64,000 nt of DNA from Acidiphilium sp. PA (lineage in GTDB: Bacteria > Pseudomonadota > Alphaproteobacteria > Acetobacterales > Acetobacteraceae), in assembly GCF_026191915.1 (NCBI RefSeq), contig NZ_JAIMBY010000012.1:7501-71500 (forward strand), given 5' to 3'. Positions 30,228 to 38,151 of the stretch are shown here, piece by piece (within the stretch, counting starts at the first letter, position 1; each line of letters opens with the position of its first letter). A program made the translations under genes and the position numbers. Below the pieces are notes generated by a model that saw only the letters and a list, made by a program, of their open reading frames with translations, was not told the origin of the DNA and made no database searches.

Positions 30228-30258
30228 AAAAAAGCGCCGCACAAGGCGACGCTTTTTC
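30228..30258 (-). terminator. Rho-independent terminator of cspA
   Basis: On the minus strand a stem pairs AAGCGTCGCC with the GCGGCGCTT segment (one mismatch) and runs into eight T residues, just after the cspA stop codon. Confidence 0.85.
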
Positions 30259-30275
30259 AATACCTTCGGACCGGA

Positions 30276-30482
30276 TTAGGCGGCCTTGAGGTTCTCAGCG
30301 GACATCTTGCCCTGCTGGCCGCGCTGAACTTCGTACTGGACCTTCTGGCCCTCGTTCAAACGGCCGAGACCCGAGCGCTCGACGGCCGAAATATGCACGA
30401 ACACATCTTTCGAACCATCATCGGGCTGAATGAAACCGTAGCCCTTGGTCGCATTGAACCACTTAACCGTACCTGTCGACAT
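30276..30482 (-). CDS. cspA: Cold-shock protein (CspA family)
   Basis: 68-residue single cold-shock domain protein binding single-stranded RNA/DNA. RNP1 (KGYGFIQ) and RNP2 (VFVHI) are intact. Proteins of this type act as RNA chaperones on cold shock or in growth. A GGAG ribosome site precedes the ATG, and a terminator follows. A perfect short palindrome lies upstream in the leader or promoter. Confidence 0.97.
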   Translation of the reverse strand: MSTGTVKWFNATKGYGFIQPDDGSKDVFVHISAVERSGLGRLNEGQKVQYEVQRGQQGKMSAENLKAA

Positions 30483-30514
30483 AACAACTCTCCAACTAAA
30501 CCAACGAACGGCGA

Positions 30515-30529
30515 CTCACACTGTGTGAG
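30515..30529. promoter_or_regulatory. Palindrome upstream of cspA
   Basis: CTCACACTGTGTGAG is a perfect inverted repeat (7-base arms about a single central base) 33 bases upstream of the cspA start. It could be an operator or a hairpin in the 5' leader. Nothing in the sequence identifies a binding protein. Confidence 0.45.
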
Positions 30530-30725
30530 CCAGGAAACTCTTCAACGTGGGGAGGTGTCGAATGCGAAAATCGCACAAAGGCACGCAGCAACCCGGACCG
30601 AAAAAAAGCGCCGTAAAACTTCTATAGTCGGTTTCGCCAGCAATGACCAGTGCGCATCCTGCATGACTTGGCAGGGCGATGCATGGCACCCCACCGCGTC
30701 GCATCCGGCCTGCGGTCCGCCCGGT

Positions 30726-31046
30726 CTATTCGCGTTCCAGCGTGCACTGCAGCGGATGCTGGTTCTCGCGCGCCAGATCCATCACCTGCGTCACCTTGGT
30801 CTCGGCGATGTCGTAGGTGAACACGCCGCACACGCCCACGCCGCGGCGGTGGATATGCACCGTGATCTCCGCCGCCTCGTCGCGACTCTTGCCGAAAAAC
30901 CGCTCGAGCGCGTGGACCACGAACTCCATCGGCGTATAATCATCGTTCAGCATCATCACTTTATAGAGCGGCGGCCGCTGTGGCCTGATCCGCGTATCGG
31001 TGCCAAGGCCGAACCCGGCATCGTCGTTCCGTCCAGAATCACTCAT
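30726..31046 (-). CDS. clpS: ATP-dependent Clp protease adaptor ClpS
   Basis: 106-residue adaptor that binds N-degron substrates and delivers them to ClpAP. Family signature [26 protein letters not shown], then [22 protein letters not shown]. The N-terminal 20-odd residues are the usual disordered docking tail. A clpA partner is not visible on either side within the window. Confidence 0.97.
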   Translation of the reverse strand: MSDSGRNDDAGFGLGTDTRIRPQRPPLYKVMMLNDDYTPMEFVVHALERFFGKSRDEAAEITVHIHRRGVGVCGVFTYDIAETKVTQVMDLARENQHPLQCTLERE

Positions 31047-31150
31047 GATGTTCCAATCCCATCGCGTCGTGCGCCGCTGTCCTAGTCCGGCACGAACCGG
31101 ATGTCACGCATCCCGCCCGTGTCGATCGCGGTCCGCATCCGACCCATCCG

Positions 31151-31184
31151 AACAACAACGGGCGAACCGTCGCCGGTTCGCCCG
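31151..31184 (-). terminator. Terminator-like hairpin after the phasin gene
   Basis: An 11-bp perfect stem, CGGGCGAACCG (31159-31169) with CGGTTCGCCCG (31174-31184), loop of four. On the minus strand it is followed by TTGTTGTT. It lies 55 bases after the phasin stop. Confidence 0.7.
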
Positions 31185-31239
31185 CCTTATCGTCAAATCG
31201 CGGGGCGCCACGCCAACGCGCCGCGCCCTCGACCGATGA

Positions 31240-31773
31240 TCAGAGAACGGCGCCGAACTTCTCGACCGCGAGCGTCATCCGCGCCGTCAGCGGCGCAATC
31301 GCCTGTTCGGTCAGCTTCATCGAAGCGTCGGTCAGCTTGCTGGTGTCGGCCATCGCCTTTTCCATCATCGAGCGCGTGAACTCGGACTGCAGATCGACCG
31401 CTTCCTTGATCGACTTCACGCCCGCAATCGCCTTCGTCACCGCCACGGTCTCTTCAACCGAAGCCTGCGTGCTGCTGGCAATGTGCTTCGACAGACCCTG
31501 CAGACCGGCCGTGAAGATCTGGCTGGCCTTGATGAAGGCTTCCATGTTGCCCTTGCTGAACGCAACCATGTCCTCGGTCGTCTTCATCGCCTTGGCCATG
31601 CTTTCCTTCATTTTGGTCTGCTGGGCCTCGAAGCCCTTCGCTGCGTTTTCCATGCCGTCCTTCATTGTGCTGAGGGTCTTCTCGAACCCTGCGGTTACCT
31701 GCGCCTTGGTCTCGCTCATCGCCTCGGTGGCGGCGCCATGGACCAGGTCGGCTGTTTTCGTCTTGGCAGTCAT
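31240..31773 (-). CDS. phaP: Phasin family protein
   Basis: 177-residue amphipathic, helix-rich protein of the phasin_2 family that coats polyhydroxyalkanoate granules. Long alternating helices (MKDGMENAAKGFEAQQ, FSKGNMEAFIKASQIF, SIKEAVDLQSEFTRSMMEKA) are characteristic, and cysteines are absent. ATG 31773 is preferred over ATG 31779 because the AAGGA ribosome site is at proper distance only from the former. It implies PHA storage, though no PHA synthase is in the window. A good promoter lies about 185 bases upstream. Confidence 0.92.
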   Translation of the reverse strand: MTAKTKTADLVHGAATEAMSETKAQVTAGFEKTLSTMKDGMENAAKGFEAQQTKMKESMAKAMKTTEDMVAFSKGNMEAFIKASQIFTAGLQGLSKHIASSTQASVEETVAVTKAIAGVKSIKEAVDLQSEFTRSMMEKAMADTSKLTDASMKLTEQAIAPLTARMTLAVEKFGAVL

Positions 31774-31957
31774 GATCATGTCCTTCTCAATCGGTTGCGG
31801 TTCCTGCGGACCCCGGATGGTTCCGTCGGCGGTGCGTCCGTTGCTCAGGTCAAAGCACGACCGCCGAATTCATCGTCGCCCGATGCCAGGCCGCCCAACG
31901 GGCCGGCCGAAGCACCGACATCTCGTCACACCGCGTCTACCGCAGTGCAGCATGATC

Positions 31958-31986
31958 GAGATAGGCCGATAATAAGCCCGCGTCAA
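31958..31986 (-). promoter_or_regulatory. Promoter of the phasin gene
   Basis: On the minus strand TTGACG (31981-31986) and TATCTC (31958-31963) are separated by 17 bases. This predicts a start near 31950 and a leader of about 175 bases before the phasin ATG. Confidence 0.55.
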
Positions 31987-32203
31987 TCGTTTTTTGTGCG
32001 CCGCAACATGAATTATCCGCCCCGCCCCAACCGCCGCGGCGCCATTATGCCGGTCCCGCACGGCCGCCCACCCCTTCCGACATCGCAACACTATTCGTTA
32101 ACCACTTGGTTTTTTTATTAAATCTGCGCATTTCGGGTGGACATTTCCGGCGGTTTTATCCTACCAGTTTGTCAGGGATTGTTCACGAGCAGGAGCGTAC
32201 GGA
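31987..32203. other. Intergenic region between phasin and dacA-like genes
   Basis: No gene supported. The last 110 bases contain TTAACC, a run of seven T and TATTAAA around 32097-32121, probably part of the promoter of the downstream carboxypeptidase, but no convincing -35/-10 spacing. GAGCAGGAG lies shortly before the start codon. Confidence 0.5.
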
Positions 32204-33553
32204 ATGTCAGGTGGCGGTTTGCAGCTCTGGGTTGCGTCGAAAGCCAAGCGTTTCATGGCGATGGCGCTGGGGCTCGGCGTCCTCGCCGCCCAATCCATAA
32301 CGCCCGCCCATGCCTTCCCGGTCGGCTATGGCCCGGTCTCCCCCGGCACCGACTGGATCGTGATGGATGCCACAACCGGCCAGATCCTGTCGCAAAACAA
32401 TCCCTACACCGAGCGTTTCCCCGCCAGCCTGACCAAATTGATGACGCTCGATCTCGCCTTTAACGCCCTGCGCGCCGGCCGGCTCTCGGTCGATACCGCC
32501 ATCCCCGTCACCGCCGCCGCCGCCCATGTGCAGCCGGTCAAGCTCAACCTTGTGCCCGGCCAGACCATCACCGTCCGCCAGGCCATGCTCGGCATGACCA
32601 CCCTGTCCGCCAACGACGCCGCAACCGCGCTCGGCCAATACCTCGGCGACGGCAGCATCAGCCGCGCGGCCGCCGCCATGACCGCCAAGGCCCATGCCCT
32701 CGGCATGCTGCACACCCAGTTCTACAACCCCTCCGGCCTGCCCAACCCCGGCCAGGTGACGGATGCCTACGACATGGCAATCCTCGCGCGCCACATCCTG
32801 CTCACCTATCCGCAATACCGCTACCTGTTCTCGGTCTCGAGCTTCATGTTCGAGGGCCGGCCGATCCCCAATATCGACGGCATGCTGAAACTCTACCCCG
32901 GCGCCATCGGCATGAAGACCGGCTATACCGACCTCGCCCGCTTCAACCTCGTCACCGCCGCCGTGCGCGATGGCCATATGCTGATCGGCGTCGAACTCCA
33001 CGCCCGCAGCTGGAGCGTCGCCTACCGCACCATGGCCCACCTGCTCGACCAGGGCTTCGCGGCCGAAGGAGCGGGCACCGGCCCGATCATCGCCCTGCGC
33101 AAGGCCATCCCCTCGATCATCCCGACCGCGGATGCCGCCACCCTGCGTCAGACCGCTCCCGCCAACCACCCCACCCTCGCCGCCGCCGCCCCCGTGCGCC
33201 AGCCGGCGGCCCGCCGCGTGCTGGTCACCGTCGCCCAGCGCCATGTCACCATCCGCAACATCGTGATGCGCTCCGGCCGCGTCACGCAGGATATGGTCCC
33301 CGGCTGGACCGCCCAGATCGGCGCCTACGACAATTACGCGATGGCCAGGCGCCAGGCCCTGCTGATCCGCGCCGAACGCCATGTCGGCACCGCACGGGTC
33401 AGCAGCGTGCTGATCCGCCACCACCGCGTCTGGCGCGCCCAGCTCGCCGGCCTCAACGAAGCCGCCGCCCATGCAACCTGCGTCCTGCTGCAACGCCGCC
33501 ACCAATCCTGCTTCCTGATCGGGCCCCGCCAGGAAAACCTCGCGATGCGCTGA
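32204..33553 (+). CDS. D-alanyl-D-alanine carboxypeptidase with SPOR-like C-terminus
   Basis: Low-molecular-weight penicillin-binding protein that trims the terminal D-Ala of peptidoglycan stem peptides in the periplasm. 449 residues: signal peptide (cleavage after AHA about residue 37), the three serine-peptidase motifs SLTK (75-78), SAN (135-137) and KTG (238-240), then a Pro/Ala linker. From about 365 a SPOR-like domain follows (WTAQIGAYDNYAMARRQA) that binds denuded peptidoglycan. The usual PBP5 C-terminal amphipathic anchor is replaced by this domain, as in many alphaproteobacteria. Confidence 0.93.
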   Translation: MSGGGLQLWVASKAKRFMAMALGLGVLAAQSITPAHAFPVGYGPVSPGTDWIVMDATTGQILSQNNPYTERFPASLTKLMTLDLAFNALRAGRLSVDTAIPVTAAAAHVQPVKLNLVPGQTITVRQAMLGMTTLSANDAATALGQYLGDGSISRAAAAMTAKAHALGMLHTQFYNPSGLPNPGQVTDAYDMAILARHILLTYPQYRYLFSVSSFMFEGRPIPNIDGMLKLYPGAIGMKTGYTDLARFNLVTAAVRDGHMLIGVELHARSWSVAYRTMAHLLDQGFAAEGAGTGPIIALRKAIPSIIPTADAATLRQTAPANHPTLAAAAPVRQPAARRVLVTVAQRHVTIRNIVMRSGRVTQDMVPGWTAQIGAYDNYAMARRQALLIRAERHVGTARVSSVLIRHHRVWRAQLAGLNEAAAHATCVLLQRRHQSCFLIGPRQENLAMR

Positions 33554-33594
33554 TCCCCGGTTCGCCGGATCACCCAGGACCGCAACCAGCCGTC

Positions 33595-34095
33595 TCACGC
33601 ACCATCGGGATAGCGGATACTGCGGATTTCAACCCGCTGCGGCCCGTTCGGCGTCTGAACAATCACCTCATCGCCGCAGCGGGCGCGCAGCAACGCGCGG
33701 GCCACCGGCGAGGCAATGCTCACGGTCGATTGGCTCATATCCGCCTCATCGACCCCCACGATGCGAACGGTCACATCCCGCTCATCCTCGGTCGTGTAGG
33801 TCACCGTCGCACCGAAAAACACGCGCTCACGCTGGGTCTGCGCCGCCGGATCGACGATTTCCGCATCATCCAGCCGCTGCGCGATAAAGCCGAGCCGCCG
33901 GTCGATCTCCCGCAGCCGGCGCTTGCCTTCCTTGTAATCGGCGTTCTCGCTGCGATCGCCGTTGCTCGCCGCCCAGGCGACGATGGCGACAACCCGGTGC
34001 CGGTCTTCCCGCAAGGCCGCGCGTTCGGCCTCGAGGCGCCGATGCCCCTCGGGCGTCATATGCACCTTCGCACCGTGCGCCCTATCCCCCGGCAT
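33595..34095 (-). CDS. greB: Transcription elongation factor GreA/GreB family (GreB-like)
   Basis: Rescues backtracked RNA polymerase by stimulating transcript cleavage. 166 residues: N-terminal coiled coil (MTPEGHRRLEAERAAL) with the tip acidic motif GDRSENADYKEGKRRLREIDRR, then the C-terminal FKBP-like domain (FFGATVTY). IVDPAAQ and the C-terminal part fit GreB better than GreA. The frame is open further upstream but the low-complexity Arg-rich extension is a shadow of the next gene. ATG 34095 chosen; ATG 34059 is possible. Confidence 0.92.
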   Translation of the reverse strand: MPGDRAHGAKVHMTPEGHRRLEAERAALREDRHRVVAIVAWAASNGDRSENADYKEGKRRLREIDRRLGFIAQRLDDAEIVDPAAQTQRERVFFGATVTYTTEDERDVTVRIVGVDEADMSQSTVSIASPVARALLRARCGDEVIVQTPNGPQRVEIRSIRYPDGA

Positions 34096-34126
34096 AACCG
34101 GCGTCGCGGCCCGGCGCGTCAGCCGC

Positions 34127-34756
34127 TCACCGCCACCATTTGACCGGCGTCGGCTCCTCGGCGTCGACCGAAGCCGCCGGCTTGCCCCGGCGCGACCGGC
34201 TCCGCCGCCGCGCCCCCCCCTGCGTCTCGACCGCCTGCGTCTCGACCGGCTGCGCACTCACCGCCGGCGCGATGATCTCAGGCACCACCGGCGCGGGCTC
34301 TGGCGCGGGCTCTGGCGCTGGCTCAGGCGCGGGTCGCGCCGCCTCGGTCACCGCCGTCTCCGCCAGAGCGGTTTCGGATTTGGCGATCTCGGCGTGAGCG
34401 ATCCGGGTCTGAAGCGTCTGGATCATCACCTGCGCCTCATGCAGCGCCTGCTCGGCACGCAACCGCGCGGCGCGTTCGGCATCGCGTTGCCGCGTCATCT
34501 CGGCCAGCGCGGCGGCATGGCGATTTTCAGCCTCCGACTTCGGGTGCAGAATCGTCACCGGCACTTCGCCATCGCGCACGAAACGGCGCCGCTGGATCGC
34601 GCCACCCGCATGAGCGCCGCCGGAACCATGGGTCTGGCCGCCGGAATTCGAATGATTGTTCGCAGGGGTCGGCGCTGACATGAGGCCGAGTGAACGGCGG
34701 ATGCGGGCTTCGGTGACCTCGTCGGAAACTTCAGCCTCGTCGGGCTCGTTGAGCAA
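34127..34756 (-). CDS. Hypothetical coiled-coil protein with PEPA repeats
   Basis: 209 residues. Acidic N-terminus (NEPDEAEVSDEVTEARIRRSLGL), a Gly/Asn/Ser stretch, a central charged helix probably forming a coiled coil (RHAAALAEMTRQRDAERAAR, about residues 80-120), then tandem PEPA units around residues 143-157 and a basic GGARRRSRSRRGK motif near the end. A TTG at 34756 lies seven bases after GAGG; the first ATG is at 34681. It is 31 bases upstream of greB on the same strand. I do not recognise a function. Confidence 0.7.
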   Translation of the reverse strand: MLNEPDEAEVSDEVTEARIRRSLGLMSAPTPANNHSNSGGQTHGSGGAHAGGAIQRRRFVRDGEVPVTILHPKSEAENRHAAALAEMTRQRDAERAARLRAEQALHEAQVMIQTLQTRIAHAEIAKSETALAETAVTEAARPAPEPAPEPAPEPAPVVPEIIAPAVSAQPVETQAVETQGGARRRSRSRRGKPAASVDAEEPTPVKWWR

Positions 34757-35178
34757 AGAAATACCTCGTTAAGATCGGGAATAGAATGCGGACCGGCGAC
34801 AATAATGAACGACGGCCGTTCGGTTTGGGCCCGGTCGATGACTGTAACGCATCGACACTGCCTGACCTAAACCACACGATTATGCGCCGATGAACCTGGC
34901 CGCGCAAGCCGCGCCCGATCCATCAGCCCCCGTCTATACAAAAAACATCCGTCGAACCCGGATTTCCATCCATCGAACCGCAGACCAATCCCCGTCTGAC
35001 CCGCCCGGTACTGGTCAAACCCCCACCGCCCCGGATAACGACCCCTATCCGCGTGCGCTTTCATGAACACAGCCCCCCACACAATGCCCGCGCCCCATCA
35101 TTCCGCTTGTCACCCATGCTGCATTGCGCAATAAACGGTCGTGTAAGCCGTTCGGACCACTTCGCCAGCAAGGGCGCC
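34757..35178. other. Intergenic region before the ABC transporter
   Basis: No supportable gene or strong promoter seen in about 420 bases of ordinary composition. Two in-frame starts upstream of 35179 (35053, 35116) would extend the permease N-terminus, but that sequence is not membrane-like. Confidence 0.45.
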
Positions 35179-36036
35179 ATGCCGCCATCCGAGACCGACA
35201 GCGACAAGCTCACCCTCCCTGGCAATCGCGCCGGCCCCGCCGCGCCCAGCATCGCCCGCCGCCCCGCCTGGCAGCATGTCTCGCGCTTCACCACGATCAT
35301 CGCCGTTCTCGCCGGCCTGCTGCTCTGGCAGATCGCCAGCATCCTGCACGTCTTTCCGCCCATCGCCCTGCCCGCCCCGCTCGCCGTCTGGCACGCGCTG
35401 GTCCGGCTCCTGCTCAACGGCTACGGCGGCCACTCGCTGTTCGACGATATCTGGATCAGCTCCGCCCGCATCGCGGTCGGCTTCATCGCGGCAATCCTGA
35501 TCGGCGTGCCGATCGGTCTGTTGATGGCCCGCAACGAAATCGTCTTCCGCATGATCGACCCGTTCCTGCAATTCGCCCGGCCGGTGCCGCCCCTCGCCTA
35601 TATCCCCCTGCTGGTGGTCTGGTTCGGCATCGGCGAACTGCCGAAAGTGCTGCTCATCCTGTTCGGCACCATTCCCGTCATCATCATCGGCACGATGTCC
35701 GGCGTGAAGGCAACGCCCCCGCTGCGCATCGCGGTCGCGAAAACGCTCGGCGCCACCGAACGGCAGATCTTCCGCCACGTCATCCTGCCCTCGGCCCTGC
35801 CCGAAATCTTCACCGCCATGCGCGTCGGCATCGGCGTCGCCTGGACCTGCCTCGTCGCCGCCGAACTGATCGCGGCGGACCAGGGCCTCGGCTGGCTGGT
35901 GCAATACGCCGGCCAGGCCCTGCAAGTCTCGATCGTCATCGTCGGCATCATCGTCATCGGCATTCTCGGCTATGCGATGGAACTCGTCATCCGCCTGATC
36001 GAGCGCCGTTTCGTGCCCTGGCGCGGCCATTCATAA
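35179..36036 (+). CDS. ABC transporter permease (SsuC/TauC family)
   Basis: 285-residue inner-membrane permease with about six hydrophobic segments (for example FTTIIAVLAGLLLWQIASIL) and the coupling-helix region EAA-type GATERQIFRHVILPSALPEIF. The family imports sulfonates, taurine, nitrate or related solutes. ATG 35179 is chosen because AAGGG lies at suitable distance and the conserved protein begins after it. It is followed after 18 bases by the substrate-binding gene and then the ATPase gene, an unusual permease-first order. Confidence 0.92.
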   Translation: MPPSETDSDKLTLPGNRAGPAAPSIARRPAWQHVSRFTTIIAVLAGLLLWQIASILHVFPPIALPAPLAVWHALVRLLLNGYGGHSLFDDIWISSARIAVGFIAAILIGVPIGLLMARNEIVFRMIDPFLQFARPVPPLAYIPLLVVWFGIGELPKVLLILFGTIPVIIIGTMSGVKATPPLRIAVAKTLGATERQIFRHVILPSALPEIFTAMRVGIGVAWTCLVAAELIAADQGLGWLVQYAGQALQVSIVIVGIIVIGILGYAMELVIRLIERRFVPWRGHS

Positions 36037-36054
36037 CCCCAACGGAGATCGTGC

Positions 36055-37050
36055 ATGCGCAGAAAAATCCTCGCCGCCGCCCTGCTCGCCGCCACTGTCG
36101 GATCGGGCACCGCCGCCGCCAAGCCAACCGTGGTGATCGGCTATGAAAACAACGGCGCCGATCCGTGGATGGTCAGCCAGGCGCAAAAATTGTTCCAGAA
36201 AATGCTCCCCGCCGATGTCCAGTTGAAATTCTTCGATTCCGGACCCGCCGCCATGAGCGCGCTCGCCTCCAACGCGCTGCAATTCATGTGCGGCCTCGGC
36301 GTGCCGCCGTTCGTCGCCGCCGTCTCCCAGGGCGTGCCGCTCGGCATCATCTACAACCAGGAACGCTACACCAGCGCCGCCGGCCTGATCGTGCGCCCCG
36401 GCAGCGGCATCAAGACGCTGGCCGATCTCAAAGGCAAGAAAATCGCCATCGTCGAAGGCTCGCAATCTTCGTTCGAGCTCGCAACCTTCCTGCAACAGGC
36501 GCACATTCCCTTCGATGCGGTGCACCAGCTCAACATGTCGCCGCCGGAAATGCGCGTCGCCTGGACCACCAAAAGCATCAACGCCGCCATCGTCTGGGAC
36601 CCCGTGTTCGATGCCCTGCGCGGCCTCGGCGGCGTCGTCCTGAAGACCGATGCCGACCTGCCGCCCGATGCCTCATCCTATAACATCTGCATCGCCGACA
36701 CGGCCTGGGCCAAAACCCACCCCGCCCTGGTCACCGACTTCATCCGCGCCCTGAACGCCGGCGTCACCTACACCCGAACCCACCCCAAACAGGCGATCGC
36801 CCTGATGGCGAAACAGGCCGGCATTACCAAAAGCGTCGCGAAAACCGAACTCGCCGGCTATCAGATCTTCTCGGCAAAAGATCAGACCAAACACAGCGTG
36901 CTCGGCACCACCGCCACCGTGGCAACCTCAGCCACCACAAAGACACTGGAAAACACCGGCAAAGTGCTGCTGAAAATCGGCCGGATCGACAAGCTCCCGC
37001 CCGATGCGGCTGCCGCCGTGCTGCCGCAATATGCGGCGGCGGTGCATTAG
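36055..37050 (+). CDS. ABC transporter substrate-binding protein (SsuA/TauA-like)
   Basis: 331 residues with a signal peptide (MRRKILAAALLAATVGSGTAAA) and the NMT1/SsuA-like fold: VVIGYENNGADPW, DLKGKKIAIVEGSQSS, and AAIVWDPVFDAL. Binds the solute in the periplasm and delivers it to the adjacent permease. Ligand is not predictable; aliphatic sulfonates, taurine or thiamine precursors are typical for the family. Lysine-rich for a GC-rich organism, as expected of a periplasmic protein. Confidence 0.92.
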   Translation: MRRKILAAALLAATVGSGTAAAKPTVVIGYENNGADPWMVSQAQKLFQKMLPADVQLKFFDSGPAAMSALASNALQFMCGLGVPPFVAAVSQGVPLGIIYNQERYTSAAGLIVRPGSGIKTLADLKGKKIAIVEGSQSSFELATFLQQAHIPFDAVHQLNMSPPEMRVAWTTKSINAAIVWDPVFDALRGLGGVVLKTDADLPPDASSYNICIADTAWAKTHPALVTDFIRALNAGVTYTRTHPKQAIALMAKQAGITKSVAKTELAGYQIFSAKDQTKHSVLGTTATVATSATTKTLENTGKVLLKIGRIDKLPPDAAAAVLPQYAAAVH

Positions 37051-37070
37051 CGTCCGCACGTGAATTGCAG

Positions 37071-37196
37071 GGGAAGACTTCTTTTTGTGAACAAAAAGAA
37101 GCAAAAAAACTTTTTTAATCTGGGTCTGGGGCTTTGAAAACGCCCGTGCCCCAGTTGAAAGAAGTTTTTTGCTTCTTTTTTACAAAAAAGAAGGCC
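37071..37196. repeat. Dispersed double-hairpin repeat, copy 5 (inside an operon)
   Basis: Left hairpin CTTCTTTTTG-tgaa-CAAAAAGAAG, CAAAAAAACTTTTTTAATC, spacer with AAAACGCCCGTGCCCCAG, AAGTTTTTTGC and right hairpin CTTCTTTTTT-ac-AAAAAAGAAG. It sits in the 157-base gap between the substrate-binding and ATPase genes, which are expected to be co-expressed. Confidence 0.9.
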
Positions 37197-37207
37197 TTGC
37201 TTCCCCC

Positions 37208-37936
37208 ATGCCCATAACCCTCACCCAGGTCGCCCGCGACTTCGGCACCATCCGCGCGCTCGACCGGATTTCCCTCACCATCGAGGACCGCAGCTTCCTT
37301 ACCATTCTCGGCGCCTCGGGCTGCGGCAAATCGACCCTGCTCAATCTGATCGCCGGGCTCGACATACCCACCGCCGGCCACCTCGCGATCGATGGCGTCC
37401 CCATCACCGGTCCCGGACCGGACCGCGTCGTGGTGTTCCAGCAGCCCGGCCTCTACCCCTGGCTCACCCTGCGCGACAACATCGCCTTCGGCCTGCGCAT
37501 GCAGGGCCCCATCGACTGGCCACGGATCGACGACATGATCGCCACCATGGGCCTGCGCGGCTTCGAAGCCCACCGCCCCTACGAACTGTCCGGCGGCATG
37601 CAGCAACGCGCCGCCCTGGCGCGCGCCCTCGTGATGAACCCGCGCGTGCTCCTGATGGACGAACCCTTCGCCGCGCTCGACGCCCAAACCCGCCACCGGA
37701 TGCAAAGCTTCCTGCTCGAACTCTGGGACAAAATCGGCGCCACCATCGTGTTCATCACCCACGATATCGATGAAGCCATCATGCTCGGCGACCGCCTGGT
37801 CGTCATGCAGGCCCGCCCCGGCCGCATCGCCATCGACCAGAAAATCCCTCTGCCCCGGCCACGCCATTGGGACATGAGCCTGGAGCCGGATTACCTGCAC
37901 CTCAAGCGGACTATCATGGCCGTGCTGGCCGCGTAG
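37208..37936 (+). CDS. ABC transporter ATP-binding protein (SsuB/TauB family)
   Basis: 242-residue ATPase energising the adjacent permease. Walker A GASGCGKST (about residues 36-44), Q-loop VFQQPGLYPW, signature LSGGMQQR, Walker B LLMDEPFAALD, and H-loop FITHDIDEA. The PGLYPWLTL Q-loop is typical of SsuB/TauB/NrtD-type ATPases. Frame open upstream through the repeat, but ATG 37208 gives the normal N-terminus. The leading codons of a longer frame would read through the repeat hairpin. Confidence 0.94.
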   Translation: MPITLTQVARDFGTIRALDRISLTIEDRSFLTILGASGCGKSTLLNLIAGLDIPTAGHLAIDGVPITGPGPDRVVVFQQPGLYPWLTLRDNIAFGLRMQGPIDWPRIDDMIATMGLRGFEAHRPYELSGGMQQRAALARALVMNPRVLLMDEPFAALDAQTRHRMQSFLLELWDKIGATIVFITHDIDEAIMLGDRLVVMQARPGRIAIDQKIPLPRPRHWDMSLEPDYLHLKRTIMAVLAA

Positions 37937-38145
37937 GGCAAGGAAAGATAAGATAAGGAAGGATAAGACAAGGAAAGACAAGACTTCTTTTTGTGAACAA
38001 AAAGAAGCAAAAAAACTTTTTTAATCTTGGCCCGTGCCGTCAAAAACGCCCGTGCCCCAGCTCATAAAAAGTTTTTTGCTTCTTTTTTACAAAAAAGAAG
38101 CGCTTCCTACCTTCCCTTGCCTTCTCTCGCCTTTCCCTGCCATCC
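37937..38145. repeat. Dispersed double-hairpin repeat, copy 6, with purine-rich flank
   Basis: The complete element spans about 37977-38103. Its left side is extended by short tandem AAGGAAAGATAAG-like purine units (37940-37980), and its right side by a pyrimidine-rich mirror (CTTCCTACCTTCCCTTGCC). Together these give long imperfect terminal inverted repeats, also traceable at copies 1, 2, 4 and 8. It separates the convergent ABC ATPase and MFS genes. Confidence 0.88.
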
Positions 38146-38151
38146 CGTCCC

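Noticed and set aside
34867-35082. 71-codon minus-strand frame in the gap before the ABC permease
   Set aside because: No ribosome site or family features; nothing on either side supports it.
37937-37984. CRISPR-like short tandem units
   Set aside because: The AAGGAAAGATAAG units are short, degenerate and without unique spacers; they are the purine-rich flank of a hairpin repeat.
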